Source: an uncultured Lachnospiraceae bacterium (GTDB lineage Bacteria; Bacillota; Clostridia; Lachnospirales; Lachnospiraceae). Taken from it: a stretch of DNA of 64,000 bases. The stretch is from contig CAKRTC010000001.1 in the NCBI GenBank assembly GCA_934402055.1, forward strand, positions 62,001-126,000, read 5' to 3'. Made by a program: the position numbers and the translations under genes. Each line of letters begins with the position of its first letter. Position 1 is the first letter of the stretch. The notes beneath the pieces are model-generated. The model had not been told where the DNA came from. It saw only the letters and a program-made list of their open reading frames with translations, and made no database searches. This document shows, one piece after another, positions 41,866 to 50,927 of the stretch.

Positions 41866-42978
41866 TCAGTCCTTATGTTCAAATTCTCTTGCTACATCCT
41901 CTAAGAGTTTACGGATCGGAAGATGCTGAGGACAAGCCTTTTCACATTTACCGCATTTGATGCAATCGGAAGCACGGCGTCCCGGTGCAGTGTGTACGGC
42001 TTCATAATAATAATCTGCATTCCAGTCATGATAGAGCTGCTTGGTATTCATAGTTGCGAAAATGTCCGGGATCGAGATATGCTTCGGGCATCCTGCTATG
42101 CAATAGCGGCAGGAGGTGCAGGCAATCAGATGTTTGCTGCGGAATATCTCTATAACCTTATCGACAGCAGCCTGCTCCTCGTTGTTGAGAGGCCTAAAGT
42201 CCTGCATGAAGGACAGATTATCCTGCATCTGTACTATGTTGCTCATACCGGAAAGAACCATCATTATGCCGGGAAAGCCTGCCGCAAAGCGAAGAGCATA
42301 GCTTGCCGGGCTGCCTCCGTGTAGCTCATCCAATACGGCTTTGGCTTCATCGGGCAGATTGACAAGATTGCCTCCCTTAACGGGCTCCATAACGATAACG
42401 GGCTTATTGTACTTAAGACAGACCTCGTAGCATTTTCTGCTTTGTACAGCGGGATCATCAAAATCAAGATAGTTAAGCTGTATCTGAACGACTTCTATCT
42501 CAGGATAATCATTGAGTATCTGTTCGAGGACTTCGGCACGGTCATGGAAGGAGATACCTACATGACGTATCCGGCCTTCGGCCTTTAATGCAAAGGCGGT
42601 TTCATAAGCGTGACAATTTTTGAAATGCGAATAATTGCCGAGTCCCTGAGAGTGCATCAGATAAAAATCGAAATAATCGACACCGCAGGCTCTCAGCTGG
42701 CTTTCAAAGAATGGTCTTATATCGGCTTCTGACTTGAAATAATCATCTGTAAGCTTATCGGTAAGTATGTATCTGTCACGAGGATAACGTGAGCTTAAAC
42801 ATTTTTTGACAACGGATTCGCTTTTCTCCTGCATATATCCGTGAGCCGTATCAAAATAATTGAATCCTGCATCTAAAAATGCATCAACCATTTTGTTTGT
42901 TTCGGCAATATCAATGCTCTCACCAACCATAGGCAGGCGCATTAATCCGAACCCGAAGTTCTTTTTTATACGATCCAT
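41866..42978 (-). CDS. Aldo/keto reductase with two 4Fe-4S clusters
   Basis: 370 residues. The N-terminal aldo/keto reductase barrel has FGFGLMRLPM and the FDTAHGYM catalytic region, with LMHSQGLGNY later. The C-terminal part carries two ferredoxin-type Cys motifs, CTSCRYCIAGCP and CIKCGKCEKACP. Such fusions are common in anaerobes and probably pass electrons from reduced ferredoxin to an organic substrate; the substrate is unknown. The start ATG at 42978 follows AAAGGAG by 11 bases; a longer in-frame reading to 43062 runs back into the upstream hairpin. Confidence 0.9.
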   Translation of the reverse strand: MDRIKKNFGFGLMRLPMVGESIDIAETNKMVDAFLDAGFNYFDTAHGYMQEKSESVVKKCLSSRYPRDRYILTDKLTDDYFKSEADIRPFFESQLRACGVDYFDFYLMHSQGLGNYSHFKNCHAYETAFALKAEGRIRHVGISFHDRAEVLEQILNDYPEIEVVQIQLNYLDFDDPAVQSRKCYEVCLKYNKPVIVMEPVKGGNLVNLPDEAKAVLDELHGGSPASYALRFAAGFPGIMMVLSGMSNIVQMQDNLSFMQDFRPLNNEEQAAVDKVIEIFRSKHLIACTSCRYCIAGCPKHISIPDIFATMNTKQLYHDWNADYYYEAVHTAPGRRASDCIKCGKCEKACPQHLPIRKLLEDVAREFEHKD

Positions 42979-43027
42979 CTTATAAAAGTCTCCTTTCCGA
43001 AAGAAAACAGAGTTATTTAATAGAAAA

Positions 43028-43051
43028 GGGTTGCCGCTTAGCGGACAACCC
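43028..43051 (-). terminator. Terminator after the cardiolipin synthase gene
   Basis: On the minus strand GGGTTG-T-CCGC-TAA-GCGG-CAACCC (one bulge) is followed by TTTCTATT. It lies between the cardiolipin synthase gene and the aldo/keto reductase gene. Confidence 0.75.
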
Positions 43052-43069
43052 CGGTATGACAAATTATTC

Positions 43070-44596
43070 TCAGCATAGCGGAGCTATGATCCGGAGGACA
43101 CAGTCAGCAAGCTTGTTGATAAGCAGCTCCTTTTGGTCATCGGCTGTGAATTCCTCGCACTGCTTGAGAGTTTCATCAAAATCCTTTTTGAGATCTTTAA
43201 GCAGTGAAGCCTTATAAAACAGCGAATTACATTCAAAATGCAGGAAGAGACTGCGGTAATCCAAGTTGACTGTTCCTACTGTGCCGATCTCATCATCTAT
43301 CAGACAAGCCTTGGCGTGCAGAAAGCCCGGCTTGTAGATATAAATGTGTACGCCTGCCTTTAAAAGAGGACGGTAAAAGCTCTGTGTGATCCTGTATATA
43401 ACACGCTTGTCCGGAATACCCGGCAGGAATATACGTACATCAACACCGCGCTGAGCCGCTCTTACCATGGTATCAAGAAGCGTGTCCCCAAGCATGAGAT
43501 ATGGTGTGAAAAACCATGCGTAGCGTGTGGCGCTGTCCAGAAGCTCCATATACAGGTGATTGCTTACGGCGTCACGATTGGCGGGAGAGTCAAAGTAAGG
43601 AAGTACATAACCGTCATAATTATCTTCCGCGGCAGCATATTGCTGTGTCGGAACAGGCAGAGGATCCGAGGAAAATGCATTCCAGAACTCTATGAACATA
43701 TGCAGATAATTGTATACTGCAGGACCTTCTATCCTGAAGCCTATATCCTTCCAGTGTCCGAACCTGACTATCCGGTTGATGTATTCGTCGGCAATATTGA
43801 TGCCGCCGCTGAAAGCAATCTTGCCATCAATGACCAGTATCTTACGGTGATCACGGTTATTTAATGTACCTGATATAAACAGCTTCATAGGATTAAAGGA
43901 AACTGATTTTATTCCTTTTCGGCCGAGGAAATCGGAATATTTAGGAGGGAGCGTCATAAGACTGCCGAGGTCATCGTATATGATCCTTACATCAACCCCT
44001 TCGGCGGCTTTTCTCTCAAGCACATCCAAGATCGTATTCCACATATCTCCGACAGAGATTATGAAATACTCAATATAGATATATTTCTCGGCCTGCTCGA
44101 GAGCTTCCAGCATTGAAGGAAAAAGCTCATCTCCTAAAGGAAAATATTGTGCCGAGATATTTTTGCAGACCGGATAGTCATGACACAAACGGGATGTATA
44201 GGCAAAGGTCTGTGCGGTACGCAGCGATTCTGCCTCAAGTGCGCTTAGGGTATCATGATCTTCGGGAAGCGGTCCTAACTGCTCCCTGACCTTTTCAAGA
44301 CGCCTGTGCAGCGGCCTGCTGGTCCTCTTATCACCGAAACCGAGATAGAGGATGGTTCCGGACAGAGGAAAGGTCAGTATACATATAAGCCACAGTATCT
44401 TGTAGGCAGGCTCATCACGCTTAGATGCCACATAGAGGACAAATACGATTGCCAGCATTGTGAGCACTATATTGATCAGCAATGCATAAGGAGCAAGGAA
44501 TTTAAGCAGTCCCCACAGCCAAGTGATCTGAATAATAACAGCAATAAAGGTGATTATCAGACGGCTGCCGATGATCCTTTTATAACCTTGCTTCAT
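43070..44596 (-). CDS. cls: Cardiolipin synthase
   Basis: 508 residues, normal for bacterial Cls. Two N-terminal membrane helices (about 8-60) anchor the enzyme; two phospholipase D (HKD) motifs follow: HRKILVIDGKIAFSGGIN and HAKACLIDDEIGTVGTVN. It joins two phosphatidylglycerols into cardiolipin and glycerol at the membrane. A terminator follows. The CNNM/CorC-type gene lies 39 bases upstream on the same strand. Confidence 0.95.
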   Translation of the reverse strand: MKQGYKRIIGSRLIITFIAVIIQITWLWGLLKFLAPYALLINIVLTMLAIVFVLYVASKRDEPAYKILWLICILTFPLSGTILYLGFGDKRTSRPLHRRLEKVREQLGPLPEDHDTLSALEAESLRTAQTFAYTSRLCHDYPVCKNISAQYFPLGDELFPSMLEALEQAEKYIYIEYFIISVGDMWNTILDVLERKAAEGVDVRIIYDDLGSLMTLPPKYSDFLGRKGIKSVSFNPMKLFISGTLNNRDHRKILVIDGKIAFSGGINIADEYINRIVRFGHWKDIGFRIEGPAVYNYLHMFIEFWNAFSSDPLPVPTQQYAAAEDNYDGYVLPYFDSPANRDAVSNHLYMELLDSATRYAWFFTPYLMLGDTLLDTMVRAAQRGVDVRIFLPGIPDKRVIYRITQSFYRPLLKAGVHIYIYKPGFLHAKACLIDDEIGTVGTVNLDYRSLFLHFECNSLFYKASLLKDLKKDFDETLKQCEEFTADDQKELLINKLADCVLRIIAPLC

Positions 44597-44635
44597 AAAT
44601 AAAATGCCTCCGTGAATACAGCATGGGCTGATAAT

Positions 44636-45937
44636 TTAATCCGAAGCATTGTCGGATTCATGGACTTCCGGAATGAGCTTCTCCGGAAGCACCATCAGTA
44701 TCTGCTTGATGCGGTGGTCGTCCATGCCGCATATCTTAAGCAGAGTACCGTCCTCAAGAGTGACCTCGTCATTATCCTCAGGTACACGGTCAAGCTTCTC
44801 AAGTATTATACCTGCAAGTGAATTGTAATTTTCCGAATCAAAGCTTGTACCTAATTCATCGTTGATATCATCAAGCTTAACTGAACCGTCGATAAGGTAA
44901 CGGCGTTCACCGACCTTGCGGATCTGTTCTGCCTCATCTGCATCATATTCGTCACGGATCTCACCTACAAGCTCTTCAAGCAGATCTTCCATGGTGATCA
45001 TGCCGACGGTCTCACCGTATTCATTTATAACAAAGGCAACACCGAGCTGGTTGCTGCGAAGCTCTGAGAGCAGATCTGTGACCTTTTTGGTCTCGGTAGT
45101 ATAGTATGCGGTACGGATGATATCCTCTATCATGAACTCGGCAGGATCGTCTATAAGCCAAAGATCCTTGATATTGATGAATCCGAGCATATTGTTGGGA
45201 TTTTCCGCATCCTTATATACAGGAATACGGGTAAACATGGTGCGGCGGAATACCTCTTTGATCTCACCATATTCCGCATTTGAATCAACGGTCTCCATAT
45301 CGACACGAGGGATCATTATGTCCTTGGCACTGGCATCACCGAAATCAAATACATTGTGTATAAGCTCCATCTCATCTGTTTCAATGACACCATCCTCATG
45401 GGAAACCTCAACATAGGTCTTAAGCTCCTCTTCTGTAATGACCGATTCTGCGTTATCCACATTTAATCTGAATACAAATGCAATGGCTCTTGCTATTATT
45501 TCCACCAATACTACGACAGGATGAAGAACCTTAACATAAACATACATAAAACGGGAATATTTGAGCGCATAATCTTCCGGAGCGGCAGCAGCCTGTCGCT
45601 TGGGGATGATCTCGCCGAACATAAGTATTAAAAATGTGATAATTCCGGTGCTGACGCCGACCATATTGTTGCCGGCAAGCTTAATGGTAAGTGCTGTTGA
45701 GAGCGCCGAAGCGGAAAGATTGACTATATTGTTGCCTATGAGCAGACTGCTGAGAAGAGCAGAATAATCTTCGAGTATACCGAGAACCCGGGCAGCAGCG
45801 GCATTTCCGTCATCCGACATACTGCGGAGCTTAACGCGGCTTACTCCCGTATAGGCTGTTTCCGTCCTTGAGAAAAAGCCCGACAAAATAACAAGAACTA
45901 CAAGAATAATAAGTTGTATCGCGTCTGAAGAATCCAA
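44636..45937 (-). CDS. CNNM/CorC (HlyC) family membrane protein with CBS pair
   Basis: 433 residues. A DUF21/CNNM membrane domain with about four helices (1-190, including GFFSRTETAYTGVSRVKLRS and LMFGEIIPKRQAAA) is followed by a CBS pair (about 205-330, starting DIMIPRVDMETVD) and a CorC_HlyC domain (about 345-425). Members are linked to magnesium and cobalt efflux or homeostasis; the older name hemolysin is misleading. It precedes cls on the same strand and may share its transcript. Confidence 0.92.
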   Translation of the reverse strand: MDSSDAIQLIILVVLVILSGFFSRTETAYTGVSRVKLRSMSDDGNAAAARVLGILEDYSALLSSLLIGNNIVNLSASALSTALTIKLAGNNMVGVSTGIITFLILMFGEIIPKRQAAAAPEDYALKYSRFMYVYVKVLHPVVVLVEIIARAIAFVFRLNVDNAESVITEEELKTYVEVSHEDGVIETDEMELIHNVFDFGDASAKDIMIPRVDMETVDSNAEYGEIKEVFRRTMFTRIPVYKDAENPNNMLGFINIKDLWLIDDPAEFMIEDIIRTAYYTTETKKVTDLLSELRSNQLGVAFVINEYGETVGMITMEDLLEELVGEIRDEYDADEAEQIRKVGERRYLIDGSVKLDDINDELGTSFDSENYNSLAGIILEKLDRVPEDNDEVTLEDGTLLKICGMDDHRIKQILMVLPEKLIPEVHESDNASD

Positions 45938-46107
45938 AATAAATATCTCCTAAATAAAAAAAGTTATCTTATTAATATAAGCCATTCGCGAAATATAGGC
46001 AATTCTTTCTATGAAAATGCGAATGAAATCAGAACTTCTTTACGGGATATTTACTGCAAGTTCACATAAAATTACGAAAAAGCGTGTAAAACTTTGCAAT
46101 AATGTGG

Positions 46108-46162
46108 TTGACAATATAAGTTGATTAGTGTATAAAATAGATAACGATAATCATTATCGTTA
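46108..46162 (+). promoter_or_regulatory. fur promoter with a Fur box
   Basis: TTGACA (46108-46113), a 17-base spacer and TATAAA (46131-46136) form a near-perfect promoter. A perfect palindrome with arms TAACGATAAT and ATTATCGTTA around one C (46142-46162) covers the start site. It matches the classical Fur box GATAATGATAATCATTATC at 18 of 19 positions (46140-46158). The regulator gene downstream probably represses itself through it. Confidence 0.88.
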
Positions 46163-46213
46163 AGAAAACACAATTTAAGAAGGATCAAAGCAATACATAT
46201 GGCAGGGGACGGA

Positions 46214-46594
46214 ATGCAGAACAAAAGATTTTCCAAGCAGCGTGAAGCGATCATAAGCTATCTGGCAGGAACAACAAGTCATCCGACGGCCGAGGAGGTA
46301 TATGCTGCGGTCAGGGAGGAATATCCTAAGATAGGAATTGCTACGGTATACCGTAATCTTAACCGACTGAGTGCCGACGGCGAGATTATGAAGATCGATT
46401 GCGGCAGCTCTGACAGATTTGATTACAGGACCTCGGATCACGGACATTTCACTTGTACCGCCTGCGGCAGAGTCTATGATGTATTTATGGATTTTAACAA
46501 GTTTGCGGAGCTGGCAGATGAGATGCCGGGTGAGGTGAAGCATACAGAGCTTATGTTTTATGGTGTGTGTAAGCATTGCCTTAATAAAGACTGA
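46214..46594 (+). CDS. Fur-family metal-dependent repressor
   Basis: 126 residues from ATG 46214, which has AGGGG four bases upstream; ATG 46199 would add five residues and is possible. The N-terminal winged helix (RFSKQREAIISYL...TVYRNLNRLSADGEI) is typical, followed by the metal-binding dimerisation half with DHGHFTCTACGRVYD and the structural CKHC. Fur and PerR are hard to separate by eye; the promoter box is Fur-like, while the next gene is a peroxide-defence rubrerythrin, which suits PerR. I call only the family. Confidence 0.9.
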   Translation: MQNKRFSKQREAIISYLAGTTSHPTAEEVYAAVREEYPKIGIATVYRNLNRLSADGEIMKIDCGSSDRFDYRTSDHGHFTCTACGRVYDVFMDFNKFAELADEMPGEVKHTELMFYGVCKHCLNKD

Positions 46595-46628
46595 GCTTCG
46601 TATATCGTATCTTTCAAAGTTTGAGTAC

Positions 46629-46647
46629 AATGTTTCAAGGAAACATT
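46629..46647 (+). promoter_or_regulatory. Operator-like inverted repeat upstream of rubrerythrin
   Basis: Perfect 8-base arms AATGTTTC and GAAACATT flank AAG. It follows a TACAAT that could serve as a -10 (46626-46631). It resembles neither the Fur box nor the usual PerR box. The bound factor is unknown. Confidence 0.4.
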
Positions 46648-46708
46648 TACATAATACAAGATAACAGAATTTATTGATTTTTATGGATTTTAAAAAGGAG
46701 ACATTATT

Positions 46709-47254
46709 ATGAAGACATGGGTATGTACAGTTTGCGGTTATACAGTTGAGGCAGCACAGGCACCGGCAGAGTGTCCGGTCTGTCATGCACCGGCTTCCAA
46801 GTTCAAGGAGCAGGCAGCAGATGATCTTGTATGGGCAGCAGAGCACGTTGTAGGTGTTGCACAGGGAGTATCTGAAGATATCATTAAGGATCTCAGAGAC
46901 AACTTCAACGGTGAGTGCTCAGAGGTTGGTATGTATCTTGCAATGTCAAGAGTAGCTTACAGAGAGGGCTATCCGGAGATCGGCGAGTACTACAAGACAG
47001 CTGCTTTCGAGGAGGCAGAGCATGCAGCTAAGTTTGCTGAGCTTCTCGGAGAGGTTGTCACAGACAGCACAAAGAAGAACCTTGAGATGCGTGTAGCAGC
47101 CGAGAACGGTGCAACAGCAGGCAAGGTAGATCTTGCTAAGAGAGCTAAGGCAGCTAATCTTGACGCTATCCATGATACAGTTCACGAGATGGCAAGAGAC
47201 GAGGCTCGTCACGGCAAGGCATTTGCAGGTCTTCTTAAGAGATACTTCGCTTGA
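46709..47254 (+). CDS. Reverse rubrerythrin
   Basis: 181 residues. The rubredoxin-like iron site is N-terminal (C6/C9 in CTVC and C22/C25 in CPVC) and the ferritin-like di-iron domain follows, with Glu-rich ECSEVGMYLAMS, FEEAEHAAKF and DEARHGKAF helices. Ordinary rubrerythrins have the opposite order; this reversed type is known from clostridia as part of NADH-dependent peroxide and oxygen reduction. AAAAGGAG precedes the ATG and a good terminator follows. Confidence 0.95.
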   Translation: MKTWVCTVCGYTVEAAQAPAECPVCHAPASKFKEQAADDLVWAAEHVVGVAQGVSEDIIKDLRDNFNGECSEVGMYLAMSRVAYREGYPEIGEYYKTAAFEEAEHAAKFAELLGEVVTDSTKKNLEMRVAAENGATAGKVDLAKRAKAANLDAIHDTVHEMARDEARHGKAFAGLLKRYFA

Positions 47255-47285
47255 TTTTGAACAACATATAAAAGACTTTAAAGAG

Positions 47286-47319
47286 TATGGGAGCGGCTTA
47301 GGCTGCTCTCATATTTTTA
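47286..47319 (+). terminator. Terminator of the rubrerythrin gene
   Basis: A 12-bp stem with two G-T pairs (47286-47297 with 47302-47313) and a TTAG loop, followed by TTTTTAT. Confidence 0.85.
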
Positions 47320-47368
47320 TCGATTAAAGCCGGAGTGTCTATATTTTATGCTGCATATGCTTATAAAA

Positions 47369-48325
47369 CTAAGCTATGCTGCGGAACACCTCTTGTACGG
47401 CAGCCTCATAATCCGACATCTTTTTGGATTTTACTATCTTCTTCAGGAGCTTGTCATGGTTCGGGATATCAAGTATCAGCCATGACCAGACCTCCTTCAT
47501 CTTATGCAGTACCGGTGTATCACCGCTCAAGAGCTCTTTATAGCCTGCTGTAAGCGCATCTGTAAATCGTTTCAGCTCTGCGGCGGTAAGCCTGCTTTCC
47601 GGACGATTTCCGCTTATGTATTCGATAAGAGCAGGATTCCTTACCATGCCGCGTCCGAGCATTATTGCATCAGGAGCTTTGCGGCACTGATTAAAAAGCT
47701 CTGTAATCTTGTCGAAGTCTTCCTTGGAATTGATATCACCGTTATAGCAAAGAGGAAGCTCGCAATTGTCAAGAGCATACTTAAAGGCATCATAATGAAC
47801 AGTTCCGTTGTAGAATTCTTCCCTGACTCTTGGATGGATGATAAGTTCTTTCAGCGGATATTTTTTATATACCTCAAGGATCTTGGGCCATTCATCGGGA
47901 TCGGAATATCCTATACGGGTCTTTATGGATATATCACATTCGGAAGCTTCAAATACAGCTGCCAGAAACTCATCCAGCATATTTATATCCTGCAGCAGTC
48001 CGGAACCTCTGAATTTGCTCGTGACAGTACCCGACGGGCAGCCCAAATTGATATTTAATTCTTTGTAGCCGTAAGGAGTTATCTCCCGCTCTGCATATGC
48101 AAATGCTTCCGCGGAATTTGTAAGTATCTGAGGTACGACACAGATATCACGGTTGTGCTCGCTTCTGATGTCGTTGACAGCTCTTGAAGGCATACATTTT
48201 TTGTGCGGATGAGGCTCGATAAAGGGCGTGAAGTACTTATCTATACCTCTTCCGAACTGTTCATGTATGGTATTTCTGAATACATATCCTGTTATGCCCT
48301 CAAGGGGTGCTAAATATAATTTCAT
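47369..48325 (-). CDS. tRNA-dihydrouridine synthase
   Basis: 318 residues. The FMN-binding barrel opens with YLAPLEGITGYVFR, the catalytic Cys is C96 in NINLGCPSG, and SIKTRIGY plus LCYNGDINS and MLGRGMVRNP complete the Dus pattern. It reduces uridine to dihydrouridine in tRNA using NADPH and FMN. It is convergent with rubrerythrin and 12 bases from the next minus-strand gene. Which tRNA positions it modifies is not predictable by eye. Confidence 0.93.
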   Translation of the reverse strand: MKLYLAPLEGITGYVFRNTIHEQFGRGIDKYFTPFIEPHPHKKCMPSRAVNDIRSEHNRDICVVPQILTNSAEAFAYAEREITPYGYKELNINLGCPSGTVTSKFRGSGLLQDINMLDEFLAAVFEASECDISIKTRIGYSDPDEWPKILEVYKKYPLKELIIHPRVREEFYNGTVHYDAFKYALDNCELPLCYNGDINSKEDFDKITELFNQCRKAPDAIMLGRGMVRNPALIEYISGNRPESRLTAAELKRFTDALTAGYKELLSGDTPVLHKMKEVWSWLILDIPNHDKLLKKIVKSKKMSDYEAAVQEVFRSIA

Positions 48326-48337
48326 AGTCTGAATTTC

Positions 48338-49537
48338 TTACCATTTTTCTTCAATGAGGAAATCTGCCAAATGAATGATTTTGATGCCGTTTTCATTGCC
48401 GGTATCCATATCGTTAAGCGTAACTACATATTTCGGATAATGGTCTTTGAGTTCCATAAGATTACCGACTTCACGATCCGAAGTATCCGGAATACGTACA
48501 CACACTTGTACATATATCTTTTCGTCAAGTTTCGTAGCGACAAAATCAATCTCCTTTGACTCGTTTTTTCCGATATAGACGTCATAGCCGCGGCGCTTTA
48601 ATTCCAAAAAAACAATATTTTCCATAGCGCCGTCCAGCATCTTTCGATTGTAGCCGAGCAATGCATACTTGAGTGATACATCGGCAAGATAGTATTTCTC
48701 TTGTGTCTTCAGTATGCTTTTGCCTTGCAGATCATATCGTTCACAGGGATAGATTATGAAGGCCTGTTCCAGCCAGCGCAGATAATTATATATACTCTCG
48801 ACCGATACCTTACGGTGTTCGCTTTTGAGAAAATTGGAAATGGAATTAGCGGAGAATGTCTTTCCAATATTTTCAATTATATATTTGACAACACGGTCAA
48901 AGAGATCCTGTTTATTAATGCGGTGGCGGTTAACGATATCACGTGAGACTACAGTATGATAAATTCCATTTACTATCTGGTAAGCGTTTTGAGCTTCGTA
49001 GTTTCCGAGCGCAACTATAGGAAAACCGCCGAAACGGATATATTCTTCCAAAAGTTCTTTGCGGGACAGCTTGCTGTCTGTCTTAAAGTCAAGATATTCT
49101 CTGAAAGACAGAGTATAGACCGGAATGAGTATGTATCTTCCGGTCAGGTAAGTTGATATCTCACTTGACATAAGCTTGGAATTAGAGCCTGTAACATAGA
49201 TATCTGCATTGCTTCCCTCAAGGAGACTGTTGACAGCTTTCTCCCAACCGTCTATCTCCTGGATCTCGTCCAGCAGGAGATAGCAATGCTCCTTGCCATG
49301 CATCAGAGAAATTAACTCATCATACATATCCTTGGCGCTAATGTTATCCGGTATATCCATCTCGGTATAACGCTTGCAGATGATACGGTCGGCCGGTACT
49401 CCGCGGCGCAGAAGTTCATTTTTGAGCATTTCAAATATAGTGGTTTTTCCGCAGCGGCGAACACCGCAAAGTATCTTGACTAAGGGCTGGTCAATAAAAG
49501 GCGTGATTGCCTTAATATAATCCGGTCTGTAAATCAT
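48338..49537 (-). CDS. AAA (AAA_14) ATPase with DUF4143 domain
   Basis: 399 residues. N-terminal P-loop CGVRRCGKTT (Walker A) and YLLLDEIQEID (Walker B), then the TGSNSKLMSSEISTYLTGRY sensor region, mark the AAA_14 type. A C-terminal DUF4143 domain (about 195-370) has the nuclease-like ELKRRGYDVYIGK...EIDFVAT segment. Many clostridia and archaea carry several such genes; the cellular role is unknown. It sits directly upstream of dus on the minus strand, with an intergenic spacing that permits co-transcription. Confidence 0.9.
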   Translation of the reverse strand: MIYRPDYIKAITPFIDQPLVKILCGVRRCGKTTIFEMLKNELLRRGVPADRIICKRYTEMDIPDNISAKDMYDELISLMHGKEHCYLLLDEIQEIDGWEKAVNSLLEGSNADIYVTGSNSKLMSSEISTYLTGRYILIPVYTLSFREYLDFKTDSKLSRKELLEEYIRFGGFPIVALGNYEAQNAYQIVNGIYHTVVSRDIVNRHRINKQDLFDRVVKYIIENIGKTFSANSISNFLKSEHRKVSVESIYNYLRWLEQAFIIYPCERYDLQGKSILKTQEKYYLADVSLKYALLGYNRKMLDGAMENIVFLELKRRGYDVYIGKNESKEIDFVATKLDEKIYVQVCVRIPDTSDREVGNLMELKDHYPKYVVTLNDMDTGNENGIKIIHLADFLIEEKW

Positions 49538-49718
49538 GACATCGCCTCCTTTATTAAGCGAGCATAGTCAAAAAAGTGGATAGAATCAAGAAGTTTTTAA
49601 GGTCAGACACTAAAAACTGCATAAAATCCGGGGAGTATTTAATATAATTGTTAAAAATAGTTTAATTGTGTACTATCTATGTTTTAGTCTCGTTTATACA
49701 AGAATATTAAATAGAAAA

Positions 49719-49747
49719 TTGAAAAAACTCTGCATTTGAATTAAAAT
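49719..49747 (+). promoter_or_regulatory. Promoter of the heptose-kinase-like gene
   Basis: TTGAAA (49719-49724), a 17-base spacer and TAAAAT (49742-49747) lie 29 bases before the ATG at 49776. Confidence 0.7.
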
Positions 49748-49775
49748 ACCCGTATTAAGGTACGGAGACGTAAAT

Positions 49776-50780
49776 ATGATTATAACCAGAACACCGTTTC
49801 GTATGTCATTTTTCGGCGGAGGAACGGATTTTGAGAGCTATTTTAAGGAGCACGGCGGAGCGGTGCTTTCTACCACGTTTGACAAATACTGCTACGTGAG
49901 TGTGAGACATCTGCCGCGCTTTTTTGATTATTGGAATGAGATCATCTACTCAAAGATAGAGAGGGTGCAGCATACCGATGAGATAATGCATCCGGCTGTA
50001 CGCAATGCTATGAAGATGAAGGATATGCATGAGCTGAGACTGTCCTATGATGCGGATCTGCCCGCACGTTCGGGACTCGGCACTTCATCGTCATTTGCGG
50101 TAGGCATGCTCAACGCATTCAGTGCACTTAAGGGCAAGAAGCTCAGTAAGCGTCAGCTTGCGGATGAGGCAATATACCTTGAGAGAGTGCTCTGCAATGA
50201 GAGCGGAGGCATACAGGATCAGATCGCGGCAGCATTCGGCGGACTTAATCTTATAAGCTTCGGAGCAGACGGCTATAAGGTCAGGCCTGTGGATATATCC
50301 AAGGAGCGAAAGGATGAGCTTAATGACAGACTTATGCTGTTCTTTACGGGATTTTCGAGATTTTCTTCGGATATTCAGCAGGGAACTGTCAAGGCCCTTA
50401 AGGATAAGTATGCCGAGCTTAAGGAGATGACCGAGCTTACCTTTGAAGCAGAGAGACTCTTGAGGAATGAAGATGCGGATCTGAATGAGTTCGGACGTAT
50501 GCTTGATCATACATGGAAGCTTAAGCGCGGTATATCAAACGGAATATCCACAGGAAGCATAGACGATATGTATTCCGCAGGAATAAAGGCCGGAGCATTC
50601 GGAGGCAAGCTCCTCGGTGCCGGAGGCGGAGGCTTCCTGCTCTTTTATGCCGAGCCTGACAGGCAGGAAGCTGTCAGGGAGGCTATGAAAGAACTGCTCT
50701 ATATCCCATTCAGATTTGAGCAGGAGGGCACGGCTATAGTACATGACGAGCAGGAGAGCTTCGAAAAGACCGAGCGCTGA
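49776..50780 (+). CDS. GHMP kinase, D-glycero-alpha-D-manno-heptose 7-phosphate kinase-like
   Basis: 334 residues. The GHMP fold shows the N-terminal ITRTPFRMSFFGGGTDFESY, the phosphate loop PARSGLGTSSSFAVG, ESGGIQDQIAAAFGG, and the C-terminal GAFGGKLLGAGGGGFLLFY. This pattern is typical of HddA, which phosphorylates heptose 7-phosphate in GDP-heptose synthesis for surface glycans. Fucose kinase-like relatives are close, so the sugar is not certain. The glycosyltransferase genes downstream fit a surface-polymer role. Confidence 0.85.
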   Translation: MIITRTPFRMSFFGGGTDFESYFKEHGGAVLSTTFDKYCYVSVRHLPRFFDYWNEIIYSKIERVQHTDEIMHPAVRNAMKMKDMHELRLSYDADLPARSGLGTSSSFAVGMLNAFSALKGKKLSKRQLADEAIYLERVLCNESGGIQDQIAAAFGGLNLISFGADGYKVRPVDISKERKDELNDRLMLFFTGFSRFSSDIQQGTVKALKDKYAELKEMTELTFEAERLLRNEDADLNEFGRMLDHTWKLKRGISNGISTGSIDDMYSAGIKAGAFGGKLLGAGGGGFLLFYAEPDRQEAVREAMKELLYIPFRFEQEGTAIVHDEQESFEKTER

Positions 50781-50927
50781 GATGAGGCTATGAAAGGAAT
50801 CATGGCAAAGGTGCCGGAGAAAGACTTATATTCTGGTATCAGCCGGAGCAAAATTTTGCTCAATTCAAGCATCATAAAATATACAGTTTAATAATCGATT
50901 TTACGAAAGAGATTCGGAGGAAATATT

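Noticed and set aside
46175..46846. 223-residue minus-strand frame with many Cys
   Set aside because: It covers the regulator and rubrerythrin genes in antisense, including their promoters and start sites; those genes are clearly the coding ones.
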